Assembly (NCBI RefSeq): GCF_900184255.1
Contig: NZ_LT854639.1
Coordinates: 21,046-85,045 of the forward strand
DNA length: 64,000 nt
From: Haloimpatiens massiliensis
Lineage (GTDB): Bacteria > Bacillota > Clostridia > Clostridiales > Clostridiaceae
Reading direction: 5' to 3'
The notes under the pieces were generated by a model. The model searched no databases. It worked only from the letters and a program-made list of their open reading frames with translations, and was not told the origin of the DNA. A program made the position numbers and the translations under genes. Positions 60,265 to 64,000 of the stretch are shown piece by piece (within the stretch, counting starts at the first letter, position 1; each line of letters starts with the position of its first letter).

Positions 60265-62301
60265 TTGAATAAGGAAATAGTAGTGGCGTTAGCTGGAAAT
60301 CCTAACTGCGGAAAGACTAGCCTTTTCAATGCTCTTACAGGAGCAAGACAACACGTGGGTAATTGGCCGGGTGTAACAGTAGAAAAGAAGGAAGGAAAAC
60401 TTAAAAGAGAAAATGAAATACTTAATATTGTAGATTTACCAGGGACATATAGCCTTGGGGCCTATTCAGAAGATGAAGTGGTGGCTCGTAACTTTATATT
60501 GGATGGAGATGCAGATGTAATAATAAATGTAGTAGATGCCACTAATGTAGAGAGAAATCTATATTTAACCACTCAAATATTAGAAATAAATCCTAATGTA
60601 GTAGTGGCTTTAAATATGATGGATGAAGCGGAAAATAAGGACATAAAAATAGATATAAATAAGATATCTAAGAAATTAGGAGTACCAATAGTTCCAATAG
60701 TTGCAACAAAAAAAGAAGGTATAGATAAACTTATAGAAGAGGTTATTAAACTAAGTAAGAATAAGAAAAAACAAGGCTTTAAGATAGACTATGGAAAGGA
60801 TATGGAAAATCAAATATTGCAGGTGCAAAATGAAATTTCAGCTTGTGTAGAGGAAAATTCTTATCCTTTAAATTGGATGGCTATAAAGTTATTTGAGAAT
60901 GACAATAAAATAGTAGAACTTATAAAATCAAAATCCTGCGGAGATAAAATATTAAAAAAGGTTGAAAATGGAGTGGACATTGTAACCAAAGCCGCTGGAT
61001 ATGAACCAGAAGCACTTATAATAGATAAAAAGTATGAATTTATTGGAAATGTAACAGAGGGTGCCATTTTAAGGAAAGATGAAAATAAAGATACAATAAC
61101 AGATAAGATAGACAAGGTTGTAACTAATAAGTGGCTTGGAATACCTATATTTGCAGTAATTATGTTCTTTGTTTATCAAATTACTATGAAATTTGGTAAT
61201 GATTTATTGGGAGGATATGTAGAAACTGCATTTGAAGCTTTATCAGAATGGGCAAGTACCTTAGTGCCAGATAATATGTTTGGAAGATTTATAGTTGAAG
61301 GAGTCATAGGAGGATTAGGGTCTATTTTCCCATTTGTACCACTCATATTAGTAATGTATTTACTAATTTCCTTACTAGAAGATGTAGGATATATGGCCAG
61401 AGCGGCTTATGTTATGGATAGATTTATGACTTCCATAGGACTTCATGGAAAAACAGCTGTATCTATGATAATAGGTTCAGGTTGCAACATAGCAGGAATA
61501 ATGTCTACAAGAACTTTAGAAAGCAAGAAAGATAGAATGGTTGCCATACTTATAAATCCTTTTGTATCTTGTAGTGCTAGACTTCCAGTATATGCACTAT
61601 TTGCTGGGGCTTTCTTTGGTGATACTAATGTAGGACCTTTTTCAGGGGCAGGTATAGTAATATTTTCATTATATGCATTGGGAATTATAGTAGCTATAGT
61701 AGCAGGAAAATTTTTAAGCAGCACTTTATTTAAGGGTGAAAATTCATACTTTGTAATGGAACTACCTCCATATAGAATTCCTACAGCAAAGAGTATACTT
61801 ACTCATATGTGGGAAAAGGCATCAGCTTTTGTTAAAAAGGCAGGAACAATAATATTTGGAGTGGTAATATTAGTATTCTTCTTAAGTAACTTCCCATTGG
61901 GTGTAGAGCCTGCAAGTGCAGAAAGCATACTTGGAAGAATAGGTGGATTTGTAGCGCCTATATTCAAACCAGCAGGTTTTGGCACATGGCAAGCAGGAGT
62001 TTCTCTAGTAACAGGCATATTGGCAAAAGAAACTGTAGTTACTACCTTAGGAGGTATATACGCTGGAGGAGATGAAGGTGTTAAGCTAGCTATGGCATTA
62101 AAAGAAGTATTTACTCCACTATCTGCTTATGCATTCATGGTTATGAATCTTCTATACACACCATGCGCTGCAGCCTTAGGTGCAGTAAAAAAGGAAACTA
62201 ATTCTGTAAAATGGACTATTTTCTCAGCAGTGTACAGCTTTGTCATAGCTTGGGTATTTGCAGTAGTTATATTCCAAGTGGGAACATTAATGGGACTTTA
62301 A
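60265..62301 (+). CDS. feoB: Ferrous iron transport protein B
   Basis: About 678 residues, imports Fe2+. An N-terminal G-domain (GNPNCGKTS at 11-19, DLPGTYSLG, NMMDEAE) is followed by two GATE membrane regions of several helices (VMYLLISLLEDVGYMARAAYV, SGCNIAGIMSTRTLES, CSARLPVYALFAGA and later TVVTTLGGIYA). TTG 60265 follows AAGGGGTG by 9 bases; GTG 60256 overlaps that site. A Fur box lies upstream. FeoC-like is next. Confidence 0.96.
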   Translation: MNKEIVVALAGNPNCGKTSLFNALTGARQHVGNWPGVTVEKKEGKLKRENEILNIVDLPGTYSLGAYSEDEVVARNFILDGDADVIINVVDATNVERNLYLTTQILEINPNVVVALNMMDEAENKDIKIDINKISKKLGVPIVPIVATKKEGIDKLIEEVIKLSKNKKKQGFKIDYGKDMENQILQVQNEISACVEENSYPLNWMAIKLFENDNKIVELIKSKSCGDKILKKVENGVDIVTKAAGYEPEALIIDKKYEFIGNVTEGAILRKDENKDTITDKIDKVVTNKWLGIPIFAVIMFFVYQITMKFGNDLLGGYVETAFEALSEWASTLVPDNMFGRFIVEGVIGGLGSIFPFVPLILVMYLLISLLEDVGYMARAAYVMDRFMTSIGLHGKTAVSMIIGSGCNIAGIMSTRTLESKKDRMVAILINPFVSCSARLPVYALFAGAFFGDTNVGPFSGAGIVIFSLYALGIIVAIVAGKFLSSTLFKGENSYFVMELPPYRIPTAKSILTHMWEKASAFVKKAGTIIFGVVILVFFLSNFPLGVEPASAESILGRIGGFVAPIFKPAGFGTWQAGVSLVTGILAKETVVTTLGGIYAGGDEGVKLAMALKEVFTPLSAYAFMVMNLLYTPCAAALGAVKKETNSVKWTIFSAVYSFVIAWVFAVVIFQVGTLMGL

Positions 62302-62395
62302 TTTTAGTCCCTAATCCCCAGGCTTCAGTACTCAATTACTAGTTATAGGCTCCTAATTTTTAGCTTTTAATTTCTAAGGGTTAATTTTAATCTGT

Positions 62396-62482
62396 AAATT
62401 TATTGTTACGAGCTATTATGCAAGTCATGTAGGATAAATTTAATAATTAAACCATATTGTGACTTTTATGGTTCAACCATGA
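62396..62482. repeat. Degenerate half of the MITE-like palindrome (copy 6)
   Basis: TAAATTTATTGTTACGAGC, then ATTATGCAAGTCATG.., and an end like TTTTATGGTTCAACCATGAC. Only the right half remains, with many substitutions. The rest of 62302-62639 shows nothing I recognise. Confidence 0.65.
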
Positions 62483-62639
62483 CAATAGTTTTTGTTAGTG
62501 CTGATTTTGTGTAAGTAATGGTATGAAGAAAAGAGATTGTAGAGTAGGCTTGAATTTTATATGCAAAAGCTGGTTAATAAAATATAGAAATATATAATTG
62601 GGTAATAGAGAATACAGAATTAAGTGGGAGGCGATTTGG

Positions 62640-62897
62640 GTGTTGATGAAATTACTAAAGATAATAGGAAATAAGGGATTTTATTCTAAAAGTGCTATAG
62701 CTAGAGAGCTGGGTATAACGGAAAGTTTTTTAGAGGAAATGGTAGAACAACTTCTGAGAATAGGATATATAGAAAGAGTAAAAGAAGAGGCATGTGCTGG
62801 AGGATGCAAGGGCTGTGCAAAATCCTGCTGTTGCTCTTCTAATAATTCTAATGTAAATTTTATAAGGATAACAGAAAAAGGAAAACTACGTCTGTAA
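62640..62897 (+). CDS. FeoC-like transcriptional regulator
   Basis: 85 residues from GTG 62640, 8 bases after GGGAGG. A winged-helix opening (KLLKIIGNKGFYSKSAIARELGITESFLEEM) is followed by a Cys cluster (CAGGCKGCAKSCCC), as in FeoC proteins, where the cysteines may bind a metal or Fe-S cluster. Its position right after feoB supports the call. A longer start at 62598 has no binding site. Confidence 0.86.
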   Translation: MLMKLLKIIGNKGFYSKSAIARELGITESFLEEMVEQLLRIGYIERVKEEACAGGCKGCAKSCCCSSNNSNVNFIRITEKGKLRL

Positions 62898-62906
62898 TGT
62901 AATGAT

Positions 62907-63076
62907 ATGATTAACCCACAATAAGGTAGAATGTAATGGAATTATGAAATTTCTCCTCCATGACTTGCATAAGAGCTAGGAACAATAAATTCAAATAGTT
63001 CCTTCGCTTCTTATGCAACTCATTTCAGAGAAATTTCATAATTCAAGCAATGTAATACTTATTGTGGGATAATCAT
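62907..63076. repeat. MITE-like palindrome, full form, inverted (copy 7)
   Basis: ATGATTAACCCACAATAAG at the left and TTATTGTGGGATAATCAT at the right. Its inner part (CTCCATGACTTGCATAAGAG) reads as the inverse of copy 3. Confidence 0.88.
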
Positions 63077-63374
63077 GATATTAGTTATTCACTAAAAAGT
63101 TCTCCGCACTTTAAGAATATGTAGTAAAAGCAGTGCATTGGAAATATACAAGGGCTATATATAAGAAATATTTTTACAGTGGACCTTCAATGGAGCTATA
63201 ATGACCTTAATGGAAGGACATAGTGGACCGAAATTTGAAGAGAATCCTATTATGATAGAGATTAAATAGGATTATTTGAACTATTAGTGTTATATAAGAA
63301 TAATACGGATGTTGAAATATGCACACTAAAGTATTACAATTAGTTCATAGCAAAAATTAAATAATGAATTAATA
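63077..63374. other. Stretch before the cobalamin riboswitch
   Basis: I see no supported gene. A 22-codon frame at 63201-63269 (MTLMEGHSGPKFEENPIM..) could be a gene remnant, but is too short to judge. Confidence 0.4.
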
Positions 63375-63545
63375 AGTTTTTGGTTTTCTTTTAGGAAATT
63401 AAAAGGGAATGTGGTGAGATACCACAGCAGCCCCCGCTACTGTAATAGTGGACGAATCTTATAGCCACTGGTTTTAAAACTGGGAAGGCAAGAGGAGAAA
63501 GAAACTAGAGCCAGGAGACCTGCCTTGAACTTCTGTAATAATCTT
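63375..63545 (+). ncRNA. Cobalamin (B12) riboswitch
   Basis: The conserved elements occur in order: GGGAATGTGGTGAGATACCAC (63405-63425) with CAGCAGCCCCCGCTACTGTA, then GCCACTGG, GGGAAGGCA, and the B12 box GCCAGGAGACCTGCC (63510-63524). It is in plus orientation. A terminator hairpin follows at 63668. There is no ORF between the aptamer and the end of the window that I can support. Confidence 0.93.
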
Positions 63546-63667
63546 TCGGTGGGAAGGATTTCAGGAATATGATAGTAACATTTATGCACTATGATATCAT
63601 TATTTAGAATAATTATATCTGTGCATTTAAGATATAAGATATTATCACAAAACTATTGTATACTGTA

Positions 63668-63692
63668 AAGACTTCACAAGAAGTCTTTTTTA
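63668..63692 (+). terminator. Terminator downstream of the riboswitch
   Basis: AAAGACTT-CACA-AGAAGTCTTT followed by T. It could be the switchable terminator, though 120 bases separate it from the aptamer. Confidence 0.8.
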
Positions 63693-63798
63693 TTTTGCTA
63701 TTTTTTAAAATTTGTACATGATAAATGATAAAGCTCAATATTAATATTTTTAAATAAGCCTTTTAAAGCCTATTAAGGTTTTTTATATAAAAGCAAGT

Positions 63799-63930
63799 TA
63801 TAATATTGGTCAGAAAAAACTTACTCCCAACTTATTAAGTATAAATTGTAAAAGATTTAAAGTTTTCTTTTCCAACTACTGACCAATTACAGCATCTCTG
63901 TATTCATATATGGAGGTGCTTTTTTTTATA
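63799..63930 (+). ncRNA. Candidate small RNA with its own terminator
   Basis: TATAAT at 63799-63804 precedes ATTGGTCAG (63805-63813), which pairs perfectly with CTGACCAAT (63879-63887). A terminator follows (AGCATCTC..GGAGGTGCT then eight T, to about 63930). No -35 box is clear and no family is recognised. Confidence 0.45.
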
Positions 63931-64000
63931 ATCAATCCTATAATCCAATCCTCAGTTTATACTCCCAGCCCAAAGTCTCCAGCTGCTGCTGACGCAGTAT

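Overview
The window is AT-rich DNA from a spore-forming, proteolytic Clostridium. The closest fit I recognise is the Clostridium botulinum group I / C. sporogenes lineage, though I cannot run a comparison. Evidence for this includes AGA/ATA-rich codon use, a sigma-G inhibitor gene (csfB/gin), a GerA-type germination receptor operon, an arginine deiminase pathway, AdhE, and an in-frame UGA selenoprotein. The gene order csfB - decarboxylase - tmk - darA - holB - ricT - trmN6 - rsmI - abrB matches the block near the replication origin in Firmicutes.

Layout. (1) 72-389: end of an rRNA operon (5S), tRNA-Phe, tRNA-Cys and a terminator. (2) About 390-13,325: an acquired island. It begins with two serine-recombinase genes fused by deletion and further broken by stops and a frameshift. 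Next comes a cassette of four unrecognised small genes, two of them with poly-A frameshifts at their 5' ends. After a short W-rich protein there is a complete type I restriction-modification operon (half-length S, hsdR, hsdS, hsdM) with CGT-rich arginine codons unlike the rest of the window, then an hsdS scar running into the 3' end of an LD-carboxypeptidase gene. (3) 13.3-26 kb: LD-carboxypeptidase, a membrane protein, a degenerate M20 amidohydrolase, then the conserved replication/translation block, ferredoxin and CorA. (4) 26-34 kb: NlpC/P60 and DUF1287 wall enzymes, AbrB, a CCA-adding-like enzyme, transaldolase, a DnaA-box cluster, a DUF1836 regulator, a YvrJ peptide and a HesB-like selenoprotein on the minus strand. 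(5) 34.8-38.3 kb: arcC-arcA-arcB, which makes ATP from arginine. (6) 38.4-46 kb: GerA-family receptor operon, a chemoreceptor, and a PII-like protein with a cation/proton antiporter. (7) 46-58 kb: AdhE, an M16C protease, regulators, hydroxylamine reductase with an HcpR-type palindrome, a 2H phosphoesterase and an HD hydrolase. (8) 58.6-62.9 kb: DUF1659/DUF2922 pair and a Fur-boxed feoA-feoA-feoB-feoC-like ferrous iron system. (9) 63.4-64 kb: a cobalamin riboswitch and a possible small RNA, with no protein gene before the window ends.

Several dispersed repeat families fill the intergenic spaces: a palindromic MITE-like element with ATGATTATCCCACAA ends (seven copies, one carrying a nested GC-rich triple-hairpin insertion), a GGTAAGAAGTAA-type heptad repeat, and a GCTAGTG-type repeat.

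The observations most worth following are the UGA-containing HesB-like gene at 33,922-34,218, the seven DnaA boxes at 32,299-32,459, the uncharacterised cassette beside the restriction system, and the cobalamin riboswitch that has no nearby ORF.
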